Assembly (NCBI GenBank): GCA_009193035.1
Contig: SWDT01000003.1
Location: 372,001-436,000, forward strand
From: Halicephalobus mephisto
Lineage: Eukaryota > Nematoda > Chromadorea > Rhabditida > Panagrolaimidae
Reading direction: 5' to 3'
DNA length: 64,000 nucleotides
This document shows, one piece after another, positions 34,829 through 48,200 of this stretch (the first letter of the stretch is position 1; each line of letters starts with the position of its first letter). A model generated the notes under the pieces. That model was not told the DNA's origin, did no database searches, and saw nothing but the letters and a program-made list of their open reading frames with translations. The position numbers were made by a program, and so were the translations under genes.

Positions 34829-37800
34829 TTAATGAGATCTCATTTTCTTTGCTGATTCAATAAAATCCGCTTTCATCTGAGCTACAGTATAGTGAATAAG
34901 TTGATTCTTTTCCTTGGCAAGTGTCGGCAAAGACAAAGCAGTTTTAATTGTACGATTATCCGAAGCAATTTCCAAAAACAAAAGTTTACTATAACAACAT
35001 TGCTGAGTAGCAATCAACAGAATCTGAAAAATTTAAACATATTATTATATAAAAATTAAAAAAACTAAAAATATTATATAAAAAAATCAATTTTTTCTGT
35101 GTAAAATTATCTAAATTATCACTATATAGTAATCTAACTTATTGTGTAATAAACTAAAAGTAATATTTGAAAAATCAATTCTTTCGTGTAGAATTATCTA
35201 AACTATTACTGTATAGTAATCTAACTTATTATGTAAAAAACTAGAAATAGTATTAGAAAAATCAATTTCTTTCGTATAGAATTATCTAAACTATCACTAT
35301 ATAGTAATCTAACTTATTAAGTAAAAAGCTAAAAATATTATTTGAAAAATCAATTCTTTCGTGTAGAATTATCTAAACTATTACTATATGGTAATCTAAC
35401 TTATTAAGTAAAAAACTAAAAATATTATTTGAAAAAACAATTTCTTCTGTGTAAAATTATCTAAACTATCACTATATAGTAATCTAACTTATTATTCAAA
35501 AAACTAAAAATATTATTTGAAAAACTTACTTCTTCCAATTCTTCACTATCATTCGCAATTGCATCAACCACCAGAACTCTCCAAAAATACGTTTCCGAAC
35601 TTATTGTTGATGAACACATTTCAGCCGTTTTTTTAATTATTTCATGAAGTTTAATTCTATTTTGAAAAATTTCATCAAATTCTTTTAATTTTTCTTTTTC
35701 AATTGCAATTTGACAAATAGCTCTGATAATTTTCACTATTTCGTTTTTCGTATTGAACGCTTCCAGGGCGAAAAATCCAGAAATTAAATTTTTCGGAATC
35801 CAATCAACATAATATTTCAATAATTTCGGACTTTTTGGAAATATTTCTATGGCATTTTTCATATTTTTCATAAAATCCATTATTGACAATTTGTACATTT
35901 TTAAATGATTTTTCCAAAAAGTGTAATAAATTTCTGCTTTTTTTTGATTTTCTTTATCCTCATTCCATCCTTGGAGAACTTTCTGAACATAATTAAATTT
36001 TTTCTTTGGATTTTTCTCATATTCATACAAAAAAGTAGCATACAACTCCTGAAAATAGTCCTGAATAGTGCCGACCCAAGCCATGTCCTCCGACGTCCTC
36101 ATTGCTTGGATTTCTTCTTCTTTTTTTTTCCAAATTTTCAAAGATTTACGTAAATCTTCTTCCGAAACTTCTGGACAATTACTCACGGCCAAATCACGAA
36201 CAACAATCCTGTGCAAAAAAGCCAATTTTGTGTTTTCATTAGATCCACCCATGTAATGTTCGAAATTTCGAGATGACATAACAGCCGTCCTTAAATTCGA
36301 CAATAAAGCTAACGGACTCATGTCTTCAAAAACTTGTAACTGGGCATAATATTGATTCATCTTATTAGAAACCATTGGAGTTTCGTCATCCAGGATATTT
36401 TCAAAAAACAGTTTCAATTCAGTCATCTGAAAATTCATAAATTCTAAAATTCATTAAACAAATTTTAAAAGAAAACAATAAAAATCTTAAAAATTATAAA
36501 ATTTCAAAAACAATAAATTTTTAAAATCAATGAAATTTAAAAACAATATATTTTAAAAATTAATCAATTAAAATTTTAAAAAACAATATATTTTAAAAAT
36601 TAATAATTTAAAATTCAATAATTAATTTTTAAAATCAATGAAATTTAAAAACAATAAATTTTTAAAATTAATAATTTAAAATTCAATAATTAATTTTTAA
36701 AAATCAGTATAACTTTAAAAATAATAAATTTTAAAAAACATTAAAAATCCCAACCTGTTCAATTACAAAAGATAAATAAAGATTCTTATATTGACAAAAA
36801 ATAGGATTCGGAGATTTAATTGGATTAAAAAAATCCAAATATTTCGCAGTTTTTTCTAATAATTCTTTCGATGCTTCTGTCAAATTAAAATCACCACCAC
36901 TTTTGATTGCTTTTTTCTCTAGTTCTCTTCTTTTCGTCATAATAATACCGATCAAACATCTCAAAGACAAGTCGTTTTTTGCAAATGACATCAATTTAAG
37001 AACATTTTCTACAAAAATATTTAAATTTTTGTATTCCAATGGATACATTGTCAAAAACGAATCCGACCATTCTTTGCACAATTCTTCTTGAGAAAAGTCG
37101 TCAAAACCAGGAATAACTGCTCCAAGCCTCGAAAGCAGACTGAAGACGACCCTGAGGGGATACTCCAGGCCAGTAGATGGATCATATTCAATCAGATACG
37201 GTTTGATGTCCTCGAAAGACACATACGAATAAACCATTAGCATTGATTTACAATTATCGTCAAATTCATTCAAAAATGGTTCCCAAAAATATTCTGTAAA
37301 ATTTTTCTCCACATCTCTCCAGATCATTATGTCATGTTTTCCTTTTTCTAGACCATTTTTAACTAAAATAGCGGCTTTGTTTTTCGCTTCTTTATACCGT
37401 ATGGCAATTTCTCTCAGTTCCTCCTGTTCAGTTTTAACAGTTTTCGAATTTTTCCACCCTAAAAAGTTAAAATTACACAAAACAAACAATTAAAAATTAA
37501 AAACCAAAACTATACAAAAAACTAGAATTATATAAAAACTAAATTTAAAAAATTAAAAAAATGAAACTAAAAACTCTAAATTATATAAAAGATATAAAAA
37601 TAGTAAAGTTTAAATTACAAAAAAACAAAAATTATATTAAAAATTAAAAAATACTAAAATTTAAATTATAAAAAATCAAAAATTTAAAAACACTAAAATT
37701 TAAATTACAAAAAAACAAAAATTATATTAAAAATTAAAAAATACTAAAATTTAAATTATAAAAAATCAAAAATTATATAAAAAATACTAAAGTTTAAATT

Positions 37801-40268
37801 ACAAAAAAACAAAAATTATATTAAAAATTTAAAAATGCTAAAATTTAAATCATAAAAAATCAAAAATACCTTTTGCTTCTGGATGGCCAGGTTTCACAAT
37901 CGACGAATTCCAATAATTTCTAAATTCATTTAATAAATTTCTGAAATTTCTCAAATAATCTCCTGGAGGAAATAAATAAAAATCAATATACGCTTGAAGC
38001 AGTGCAATAACCTTGTGAGTTCTGCCTGATTCAATCCACATTGTAGCTGACGAAATAACCACATCCACTATTAAATTTTCCGTTCCTTTTTGTTTTTGAT
38101 GACTTTTGAAATTTCCAGATACGATAGATCCCAATTTTTCCAGACATCTAGTGACGTATTTTTCATATTTAAAACAATCAAAAATAAGTTTTTTCGATCT
38201 ATGGAACGAAATATATTTTCTCCACATTTCTAGATTATTCGGGTACTTGTTAATTACCGTATCCCAGGCATTTTTCACTTCTTCACCATCGATACCGTAC
38301 TTCTCTGCAACAACATCTATTTTGTACAGCTCCAAATCCATGTTTCCTCGGCATTCCTCCAATCCAGTATTAATCATGGCCAATTTTCTAGCAGCAATGT
38401 CCACAGATCCACTAATCCTACCGTCTTCTTTCCAGATTTCGTCTTCGAGTTCGATTATCTTAATCCACAACGTTGCTTTCATTTGACGAGTTCTACCGGA
38501 GCAATTCTTCAAAATTTCTAAGAATTTCCTTCTTTTCGAAGGCAAAGACTGAGAAAAAACTGATCTTTGAAGAAAAGCCATTGCTTGAAAATCCGTAAAT
38601 TCCTTCAAATCCCATTCAATCTGAGGTTCATTAACAGGTTCGAATTTGCTAATCTGGAAAAAATCAAAATAAATATAAAATTTCCAAATTTAAAAGTTAT
38701 TTTAAAAATTTTTACTGAATTCTAGTCGTATTATTGTGGAATTTATATATGAAAATCGTTACGAAATTGTCTTGGCACGAATTTTCAGGAACTAATGTAG
38801 CTTATATCACAATTTTGACCATGAATGACAATTTTTAATTAAAACTTCAAACCTAAATCCTACCTAAATAGATCTAGGAACTTCTGGATCAGGACTTTAC
38901 AGAGTGCCAATCCTTCTGAAATTAATTATCGTACATGGAAATCCTAATAAATACTCATAAAACTCCAATACTACAGTAATTCATGAGAAAAAGTTGTTTT
39001 TCTTCGAAAATTTAAATTTAAAACATACCTGTCGGGCATTGGTCGGGTCGTAGGCTACAGTATCCAGTCTGAACGTTCCATTTTCGTCGATTTCTCCGAA
39101 ACTCCGGGGCTTGTAGTAATTTTCAACTCTTTCCGACTTCAGTTGCTTCACATCCAGCGAAACTACAGTAGGAGGTTTCTTCGGACGTGATTGTGGAATG
39201 AATCCGGCAAATTCGAATTTTTTCTCGGAGATATTTAATTTTTTACAGACGACAAACGGAGGTCGACCAGACATGTGGAACTTCGTCAATGGCTCATACA
39301 AGTCCTCATTTGATGGAATAACTTTGATTTTTTTCTTTTTCGTCACCGGAGCATCTGAATCCGAACTGCCACTTTCTCGGTTGTACACAGGACTGCTCAT
39401 ATCCTGGAATTCATCAATTAAAATACCGTAAAAACCATTTTTGTGGATTTATTTCAAGGAAAAATTTAAAATTCTAGATTTTTGGAACTTTTAATGAAAT
39501 TTTGGAAGATTCTAGAAAATTTGAATAGAGCTATTGGAGGTCGCGAAAGTTTCTACAAAATCATAGTTATATTCATGTAAAAATTTCATAAAAAATTTTT
39601 AAAGTTTTATTTTCATATATAAATTTTACTTTTTTTGGAATTTTAGAAGTTCCTATAGGATTCTGGAAAGTTTCAGAAGGTTATAAAAGATTCTAAAAGT
39701 TTCTGTAAAATTTCAAAGTTTTACAAAATCCTAAAATATCTTCGAAAAATTTAAATCTTTATATTAGATTCTGGAAGATTTTAAAAGTTTATAATATTCT
39801 GGGAAATTTGGGGATTTTTAAACGGATTTTAGTAGATTCTAAAACGACTCAAGGATTTTGGAATTTGTTAATTAAGAAAAAAGTAAAACTTACGGGCATT
39901 TCGTCATCGCTGGAGGAATCCCCGGCGGCTCCGAACCGCATTGAACCGGCGATTTCGTCCCTTGCTTCCTCCTCCAGCTCTCGACGTCGTTTTTCTTCTT
40001 CTTCTCGTCTTGTTTCGTAATCGTTCGCTTCGCAAGCTTTGGCGTAGTTTTTCGTTTTTTCTTCTTCTGAATTACGGTCGCCGTTCCAGAATCTCTTCCT
40101 TCTCCTGCCATCGTAATCTCTTCTGTCATCATCTCTTCGTCTACCGTGTCGGTTTCTTCTGGCTTCAGAAGGGCTGTGAAATGGCTTTCTGTCACACGAA
40201 GACTGACCAAAGTACCTATCTCTTCCAAATGACGACGATTGCCGTGAATTCCTGTCACTGGGGAACAT
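34829..40268 (-). CDS. nrde-2: NRDE-2, nuclear RNAi factor with SR and HAT-like repeats
   Basis: NRDE-2 is recruited by nuclear Argonautes to nascent RNA to silence transcription in C. elegans; its human homologue binds the MTR4 helicase (family knowledge). Exons 40268-39894, 39403-39029, 38653-37870, 37458-36755, 36426-35530 and 35023-34829 join in phase to 1109 residues. Exon 1 is Arg/Ser/Glu-rich, with RRNRHGRRRDDDRRDYDGRR. Exon 2 holds SGSSDSDAPVTKKKKIKV and an ERVENYYKPRSFGE segment comparable to the MTR4-binding part. The conserved core has GRTHKVIALLQAYIDF and then EFRNYWNSSIVKPGHPEAKG, as in the NRDE-2 family domain. HAT-like helices follow, ending CCYSKLLFLEIASD. The least certain exon is 1, since SR sequence is not specific; phase and a consensus donor support it. 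Introns carry AT-rich tandem repeats. TVP23 follows 119 bases downstream. Confidence 0.88.
35087..35523. repeat. 87-base tandem repeat in nrde-2 intron 5
   Basis: Five copies of about 87 bases have CAATTCTTTCGTGTAGAATT, ATCTAAACTATTACTATATA and GTAATCTAACTTATTAAGTA. The array ends within a few bases of the exon 5 donor at 35529. Confidence 0.9.
36480..36745. repeat. AT-rich simple repeats in nrde-2 intron 4
   Basis: Short units of AATTTTTAAAATCAATGAAA and AATTAATAATTTAAAATTCA recur. A similar filler at about 37500-37860 occupies intron 3 with ACTAAAATTTAAATTACAAA units. Confidence 0.6.
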
Positions 40269-40302
40269 TAGTGTTCTCTACTTACTCGTAAAACTATGAT
40301 AT

Positions 40303-40305
40303 CTG
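40303..40305 (-). promoter_or_regulatory. predicted trans-splice acceptor of nrde-2
   Basis: On the minus strand TTTTTTTTCAG is followed by a 34-base leader without ATG and then the start codon at 40268. Confidence 0.5.
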
Positions 40306-43300
40306 AAAAAAAAATTTAAATTTATATAAAACACGCAAAATTTGAATGCAACGTGTCGACACGCCAAAACCCGCAGAGACAACTTTGGCGTTCCGTCCCG
40401 AACGCGCGCCAGGACTGTTTTGTTCAAAAATGGTTATATGGACAATCGGGAATTTTCGAATTTTGCAATTTTACTTTTTTATTTTTTAAATATTTCCTCA
40501 CTTGTATGCTATATCCCCAGCGTTCCTAAATAATACTTACGCGAATATAAAACAAATAATTCCAAAAATCGATTTTTTTCTTCGAACATTTTTAATTTTT
40601 TTAAATTTAATTTTTTGAATATTAATTTTACTTTTTTGATTCCCATATGTATCGTGATTAGTACATGATGTTTTGTGGGTCGATGTGTCGAGGATTTCCT
40701 GGTTTAGGTTAGGTTTTTTCAGAATCCTACTTTATCGAATTTCGAAATCCTTGTTTCTAACGTGATGAAATCGTTCTTTCGATATTCTGACGGTGGAATT
40801 GGCTTATTGAATAGTGTTTATGACTGGAGCATTTGTCAAAACTAATGCTTCTAAAATTAAGTTTTTTTGAGTTTAATTTTTTTTTAAAATCTGTTATTTT
40901 TTAAATTGTTCATATATCAATTTGAAACTTGTGATTCAATTTTGGCACATGTCCTTCTGAAATGAGATAATCTCCGAGATTTGTAAATTTAAGATTTTTA
41001 AATTTATTAATTTTAATTATTATTAAAAATATAATTATTAAATTTGATCAAAATTATTCAATTTTCTCTAATTTAAAACAATTTTTCGGAATTTCGCTCA
41101 AAAATAAACAAATTCACTTGGTTTTTTAAAATTCCACATTTGAATTTTTGCATTTTTATATATTTTTTATTTTAGAAAAATATTTAACGAAAATTGAACC
41201 CAAATTCTAATTTTTTAAATGCAAAATATAATTATTTTAAAAATTCCAAATTTTTTTATTCTTTAAGATCTTTTTTGTGAAAATTAAATTTTAATTTTGA
41301 AAATTTATTTTTTAAAATATACTGTATTTAAAAAGTCATTTTTTTATTCCAAAAAATGTTTGAAAAAAATTTTTCTTTTTATCAGAAATTTCCGTTTTTC
41401 AAAACCCCGTTATTTTTAAAATTTTAAAATCACGGGACGATTCTTGAATTTATTTCCTGTTTGTAATTGATGAATAGACCTAATACTAACAGTTTCGTTT
41501 GTGATTTTTGCTGATTCATTTTGTTTTTTTCGTTGACAAATTTGTCCTTTGATCAAAAAGGTTCCCATTGATTGATTATGGTCTTCGTTAACACTTGTAT
41601 TTTCTAACTTTAGTTTCTTTTTTATATAAAAATTACAATCAAAAAGTGTATCTTTGAAGTTTTAAAATTCCCGCGTGAAAATTTACGAAAAGTGAAAAAA
41701 CGGTAAATTTCGTAATTACTGTATTAACCAATTCGTGTTTTAAATTTTGTTTTCTGAATTTATGTAGTAAAATAATTTCTATTTTTTTAAATTCCCGCGT
41801 GAAAATTTACAAAAATAGTAAATTTCGTAATTTGTTATTTAAAATTTTTTAAACATTTTGTTTTTTTAGAAATTTTTATAGGAAAAATCCCATAAAAAAT
41901 TTTATTTAAAAATAGCGTTTTTGAAATTTTTGAGTTTTTTTGTGAAAACGAATAAAAATAGAAAAACGGTAAAATTGGCGGTTTTTATTGAGATCGATGT
42001 ACATTTGGTCTTTATTAAATTCCCCTGATTACTGCCGATGTCGAAATCAAAGTGAAATTTGCGCATAACATTCGGGTCAAGCTGATCAGAGCGTTGTCAC
42101 TGGTTCCGGGTTAATTTCCAACGTCAACAGTACCGTTTTACTTACAGTATTTAATATATCATAGTCGTGAAAAAAGTACTCGATGAAAGTGACGTTTTTG
42201 ACCTCTGGAATTACGATATTAACTCGATTCGAAGAAAATTCATATATGAAATTTAATTTTTGAAACTTTCAAAAAACGCAAACCAACTTTTTATTGTCCA
42301 TAATGAAGATTTTTAACATTTTTTGTATTTAGTGATTAAATTACATGAGTTGTAAAAGAAATTTAAAATTTTTACAAAGTTATTTTTTAACAAATAACCT
42401 GTAAACAATTAAAGTAACAGCCGGTTTGCCCGGACGTTGCGTGCATATTTCGCAATTTTAGTTTGATTTTGATGTGGACATGGAATGATTTCTTTGCCAT
42501 TTTCAGTCACTTACGCAAGAACAAATTGAAGTAGAAAAGTGATAAAACTGACGATTTTTATCAAAATTAAGGTGCGTTCGCTCTTTTTTTTCCGACTTTC
42601 TTGAGCAGTGGAATGATCTTTTTGCCGTTTTTGACCATCTTGTTGGAGGAAATGAAAGCTGGAAATAGCAAGTCTGGCAATTTCGACTCGCACTGTCCTC
42701 ACTCTTGCTTTTTTAACAATCCTAAAATTTCCAGATTTTTGCTTTAATTTTTAGGAAAATTTAATTTTTTCAATGTGATTTTTAACCTTTTTATGAATTT
42801 CAATAAAAGAACGTCAATAGAAGCCCTTGTTTGAATTTTTTCAAAAAGATTAGTGTCCCTTTTGCGGTTTTATCTTTTTTCCAGAACATAAACATCCCCA
42901 GCTAAATTTCCAGAGTATATAAACCCCAGTTGCGTCTCTGATTTTTATATAGGAATTTTGTTTATGATGAGTGCTCGTGTTTTACGATCGGAAAATTGGT
43001 CTTCTTATTACCTACAGCATCGCTGATAACAGTGTATCTTTGGTGTTATATGAACTTTATTGCTTTACGTGTATACTTTGTTCTGTTTATTTTGTACGTG
43101 AAATTTCGAAAGAACTTTATTATTTTTGATTGTTTTGAAATTTTATGTAAAGATGCTTTTAGTGTAGGAGTAACTAAGTATGACAGAATTAAAAAAGTGA
43201 CGAGATCGCTGATGCTGAAGCAATGATGAGCCAACCCAATTGGAGTGAGCAGTAGGTCGGACTGTGTGGAAAGAATAGGAACAAGCGATGAAAAATGGTG

Positions 43301-43369
43301 AATCAGTCTCGCTCGCTTTTTGGTGCTTGACATTCCCGTTTTTTGAAGTCCTAATAACTTCCATAAGAA
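40306..43369. other. intergenic region between nrde-2 and the IPPK gene
   Basis: The divergent upstream regions of two genes, about 3.1 kilobases. I see no exon. It contains diverged members of the dispersed repeat family at about 41660-41830, 42510-42730 and 43200-43330, the last two close to the start of the kinase gene. A balanced-composition patch at 42000-42130 is not open in a meaningful frame. Confidence 0.5.
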
Positions 43370-44785
43370 ATGATATCCATTGTTAACGTTCAAGATTATC
43401 GAGAATTCTGTTTTCGAGGCGAAGGTGGTGCTAATTTCGTCATCAGTGCGAAAAATAAAACAACTGGCATCAGGTTTGTTTTTTGTTTTTGTTTTTAATA
43501 ATTGTTATTTTTAGGATTGTTTGGCGTTTAGCAAAACATAAAAAATCAGGCCAAATATCAATTAAACCAAAATGCCACATCACCAATGCCTACTTGGAGA
43601 ACTTGATAGCTCCGTTGATCCCAGAAGGATTCTTGGTAAAACCGAAAATGGTGATTCTGTCTATTCAGCATGTTCATCATCTTGGAAAAGTCAGTTATTT
43701 TTGAATTTATTTTTATAATTACTTTTTTACAGATTCCGACTCTTCATTTTAACAAAAAAATCGAATGTTTTAATGAGTTAACAAATAAAGAAGAATTTCG
43801 TTCAGCAATGAGTGTACTGCCTTGGAATATTTGTGCCACGGCAATCAATCGAGGAATTTCTTATATTGCGGCCTTGGAAATGCCTGATGCCACCTGTATC
43901 CCGAAAAGATTGTCTTCAATGTTTGGACCGACGATTACGGTGGAATTGAAACCGAAACAAGGATTTTTTCAACAACATCCAGGGATTTCTGTTCCTTTTT
44001 GTAACAATTGTGTTCTTCAAATTGAGAAATGGAACTCGGCAACTTACGACAAAATGTACGATTTTTGTCCTTTGGATCTTTACAGTGGGGATTTTGGAAG
44101 GATGAAGAAATCTATAAGTTCTTTGATTCATGATCCTCATCGTAATTTGAGGATTTTTGTGAATGGAAATACAATTCACTCTGACGAGGACGTCTTATCA
44201 GAAGAAAAATTGACGAAAATGCTGTTTCCGGATTTGAACGGAGACGTGGAGACTTTGATAACGGCTATTTGTCAAGTTCTTGCTGGAGTTTGTGATGATT
44301 CTTCTGAATTTGGACTAACGGATGAGAGTGTTTTGAAGTTTCTTTTGAATGCTCAGCTTTTGGATCCAATCGGGATCGTTACTGCTCATGAATTGTATCA
44401 GAATTTGAGTTATTCTCAACAAAGGAAACTTCTTGATAAAACTAGATTAATGAAGAAATCAGTTAATTCTTTCATTGATCTCTCGACGGATCCTATATCT
44501 CTTTTGGAGAAGTACTTCTTTGCTGCCACGTTGAAGGACTGTAGCTTAATGCTGAGTCTGAAACAAGTATCTCCAGATGAAGTTAGATCGTCAAATCTGG
44601 CTTCGAATATCGTAAAAGTCAGAAAATCGAATTCATTGTATTTTGCTTATTCTATTAAAATTGTGGATCTTGATCCTAAAACTCCCAAGAATCTTGTCAA
44701 TGCATATCAGAGGTTCATGGACGGTGTGAGGATAATCCGGGAAAATCCAAGTATTCATAAACGTTGTGTCTTGCCCACTGCTTAA
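43370..44785 (+). CDS. ippk-1: inositol-pentakisphosphate 2-kinase (IPK1 family)
   Basis: Phosphorylates InsP5 on position 2 to make InsP6, last step of phytate synthesis, used in mRNA export and signalling. Exons 43370-43473, 43515-43689 and 43733-44785 give 443 residues. The N-terminal lobe has the glycine-rich motif FRGEGGANFVISAKN and a strand RIVWRLAKH. The middle contains YLENLIAPLIPEGFL. The family motif VELKPKQGF (the EIKPKxGF block) is followed by the zinc-site region CNNCVLQIEKWN, then FCPLDLYSGDFGRMKKSI and LRIFVNGNTI. Towards the end IVKVRKSNSLYFAYSIKIVD and LDPKTPKNL match the IVDLDPK block. I chose 43370 because an in-frame stop lies two codons upstream. The symbol follows C. 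elegans usage from memory. Confidence 0.9.
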
Positions 44786-44948
44786 TCGAATAGAAATTTG
44801 CCTTGTTGAAAAACTTGAGCTTTTTATTTTAAAAAAAATTTTTTTTGATCTCCGTTTTTTAAAATTGTTGATTTTTTGAAAGTTCCGGTCTTAATACATT
44901 CTATTGTAAATATGCCTTAAATTCCGGTTATCCATCACTTGAAATTTA

Positions 44949-44954
44949 AATAAA
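44949..44954 (+). terminator. AATAAA, possible poly(A) signal of the kinase gene
   Basis: AATAAA lies 164 bases after the stop. The remaining 280 bases to the convergent myosin stop are AT-rich with TTTAAAATTTAAATTTTT-like repeats and no gene. Confidence 0.45.
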
Positions 44955-45236
44955 TATTTTTAAAAAGAAAATTAAAAATTTGGAATTTAAAAAAAAAATT
45001 AAAAATTTAAATTTTTGAAGAAATTTTAAAATTTAAATTTTTAGAAAAATTTTAAAATTTGAGTTTTTAGAGAAATTTAAATTTTTTGGAAAAGTAAAAA
45101 AATTTAGATTTTTGAAGAAATTTTAAAATTTGTATTTTTAGAAAAATTTACAAATGGATAATTGAGTGTATTTCGTAATTTTCGATAACTGAGAACAACT
45201 CTAAAAAACTAATACAATGGGATTGGATCTAATTGA

Positions 45237-48200
45237 TTAAAAATCATCGCTAACACGGGATCGAGAAGCAGAACGAAGAACAGCAGCAGATTGAGAAGTC
45301 TGGAGACCGCCTGGGGCAACACTGGCCGCGGCTCTGGACTTGGAACGGAGTCTCGAGATGGACTGTTCGGCTTGATCGGCTCGGGCTTCGGCTTCTTCCT
45401 GAAATTTAAAAAATTTCAAATCGTTAAAAATTGAAAATTAAATTTTCTGAAAAATTTCAAATCGTTAAAAATTAAAAATTAAATTTTTGCACAAATTTCA
45501 AAATTTAAAAAATTAAAATCGAATATCTTGCGGCAATATTCTTTGATCTTTTTAGCTTTAAAACTCGTTAAAAATAAAAGAGTGAGTCAGTTTTGTTGTT
45601 TTTTAAATTTTTATTCACTTTTGTGCAAGTAGTCAAAAATGGCAAAAAGACCATTCAATTGATCAAGAAATTAAAAAAGAAGGGGCCGCACCTTAATTTC
45701 GGTTAAAAACTGCCAGTTTTATCATTCTGCTACTTTAACTCGCTCTTGGACAGTTAATCAAAAATGGCAAAAAGATCATTCAATTGATCAAGAAATTAAA
45801 AAGGAAGGGACCGCACCTTAATTTCGGTTAAAAACTGCCAGTTTTATCACTTTTCTGCTTCTACGAAGGTGGTCAAAAAAATTAAACAAGAGCGAGTGCT
45901 TGTCAATTTAGTCAAAACTCGCCACTTCTATCATTTTTCCACTTTTACTCGCTCTTGCGCGGCAATTTAAAAATCCAAAACAATTTGATTTTAAAATATA
46001 TAATTATTTTTAAAAATGATGATAATTATTTAACAACTTGAATAAAAAACTTACGACTTGGTGCTGGACTTGACGGTACTTCTGGAGGTTGAGATTGGCG
46101 AGTTCTTCGGCTTCTTCGAGTTGTTTTTTCTGAGCTTTGAGTTTGTTTTGGAGTTTGTCGACGAGATCTTGGAGTCTTTCAAAGTTCTTCTTGTCTTCAT
46201 CAACCTGGAATTGAAGTTCACGAAGACGACGTTCAGATTTAGCCAAATTTTTATTAACATCTTGATAGCGACGTTGTTCACTATCAAGTTCAGATTCAAG
46301 TTCACGTTGACGTTGTTCAAGTTTCGCAATAATTTTCTTTCCACCTTTAAGAGCAGCTTGTTCTGCTTCATCAAGTCTAACTTGCATTTCTTTAACTTGT
46401 TGTTCGAGTCCGTGACGAAGACGATCGACATGTTGAGCGTGTTCTTGTTCTTGACGAAGTTCTTCAGCAAGCTTAGCAGCATCAGCAGCAGCTCTCTTGG
46501 CACGTTCTTCGGCATCTTTGTATTCGTTGAGGGTTTCATCGAGATCACTCTGAAGTCATTTCATAAGTTTTCCAATTTTCTTTATTAAAATACCCTTAGG
46601 GATTTCCGTAAATTCGATAGTTCTATCATCTTTTATTTTTGAATGTTTAAGTATATATAGATTTCATCACGAAAATAAAGATTAAATTCAAATTTCCTAA
46701 ATGAGTTTTTGTAAATTTAACATTATTTTCTGCGAACAATCCCTAACTCTCTGTAAACGACTTCTAACTCTCTGTAAATGATCCTTAACCCTCTGTAAAC
46801 GACCCCTAACCCTCTGTAAATGATCCTTAACCCTCTGTAAACGACTCCTAACCCTCTGTAAATGATCTTTAACCTTTTGTAAACGACTTCTAACTCTCTG
46901 TAAATGATCCTTAACCTTCTGTAAACGACTCCTAACCCTTTGTAAACAATCCCTTACCCCCTGTAAACGACTCCTAACCCTCTGATAATATATCTCAGAA
47001 CTATCTGTTAATAAACCCCTAACTTCTTGTAGATAAATCTCTGACTTTTTCTTAATTTCATTTCTAATCCCTAGTGGATAAATTCCTAACTTTCCTTTCT
47101 AAATGAAATCTTCATTTTCTGATTAATTGTTCTATTTGACTACTGTATTGCAGTCAACGTTTTTTTACTGTTAATTCTCTTTTGTAATTTAATTAAAAAT
47201 AAAAATAATGAAAAAACTTACGTGAATGGCCTGGAGTTCTCCTTCGAGTTTGCGTTTGATGCCCTGGAGCGAGTTGACTTGGGCGTTGAGATCGTTGAGT
47301 TGGTCGTGGGCTTCGGTGGCGTTGAGTTCGGCTTGACGACGAGCTCTTTCGGCTTCTTGAAGAGAAACAGAAATTTCTTCTTTTTCACTTTGAAGTAATG
47401 TTGCACGTTTTTCAGCATTAAGATATTGTTCTCGAAGATCATCACGATTTCTTTGTTCTTCTTCAACTTGCATCTGAAGTTCGCGAATTTGTTCTTGATG
47501 ACGTTTGATGTTCTTTTGAGCATCAGCATTAGCTTTATTAGCGTGATCAAGAGCGATTTCGAGTTCGTTAATATCAGCTTCAAGTTTCTTCTTCACACGG
47601 AGAAGTTCGGCCTTGCCTCGGGCTTCTGTTTCCAGAGAAGCTTGCATGCTTTCCATGGCTCTAGCGTGATTCTTACGTGTGTTTTCGAATTCTTCTTCTT
47701 TTTCTTGAATACGTTTTTCAATTTCAGAACGAATTTGAGAAACTTCAACTTGAGCTCGAAGAACTTTGGATTCTTCGGCTTCAAGAGCGGCTTCAGCTTC
47801 ATCAAGAGCATGTTGAAGTTCTTCCTTCTCGACCTCAAGACGACGGATGATCTTCTGCATCTCATGGACAGATCTTCCGCCTTCTCCCAATTGGTCAGTC
47901 AAATCCTTAATTTCAGTTGCTAAAGCTTTATTTTCTCGACGAAGACCTTCAATAGTGTCTCCGGCTTCTTCTTGAGCTGTTTTAAGACGGAAAACATCGG
48001 TTGAAAGATTTCTATTGTCACGTTGAGCAGCATCAAGTTCATTAGCGATATCATCGACCTTCTTTTTCCATTCATCGATAATTTTGTCGAATCCTTTTTG
48101 TTTTTTCTCAAGAGAAGAAGCAAAAGCATTAGCTCTTTCGACGTCGATTTGAGCATCGTCGAGATCGTTGGTGAGTCTAGATTTGGTTTTTTCGAGAGAA

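Noticed and set aside
42000..42130. Possible exon upstream of the kinase gene
   Set aside because: Balanced composition but stops in all useful frames and no splice consensus.
46738..46985. Telomere-like CCTAACCC runs
   Set aside because: The unit is 20 bases and lies inside a gene; nematode telomeres are TTAGGC.
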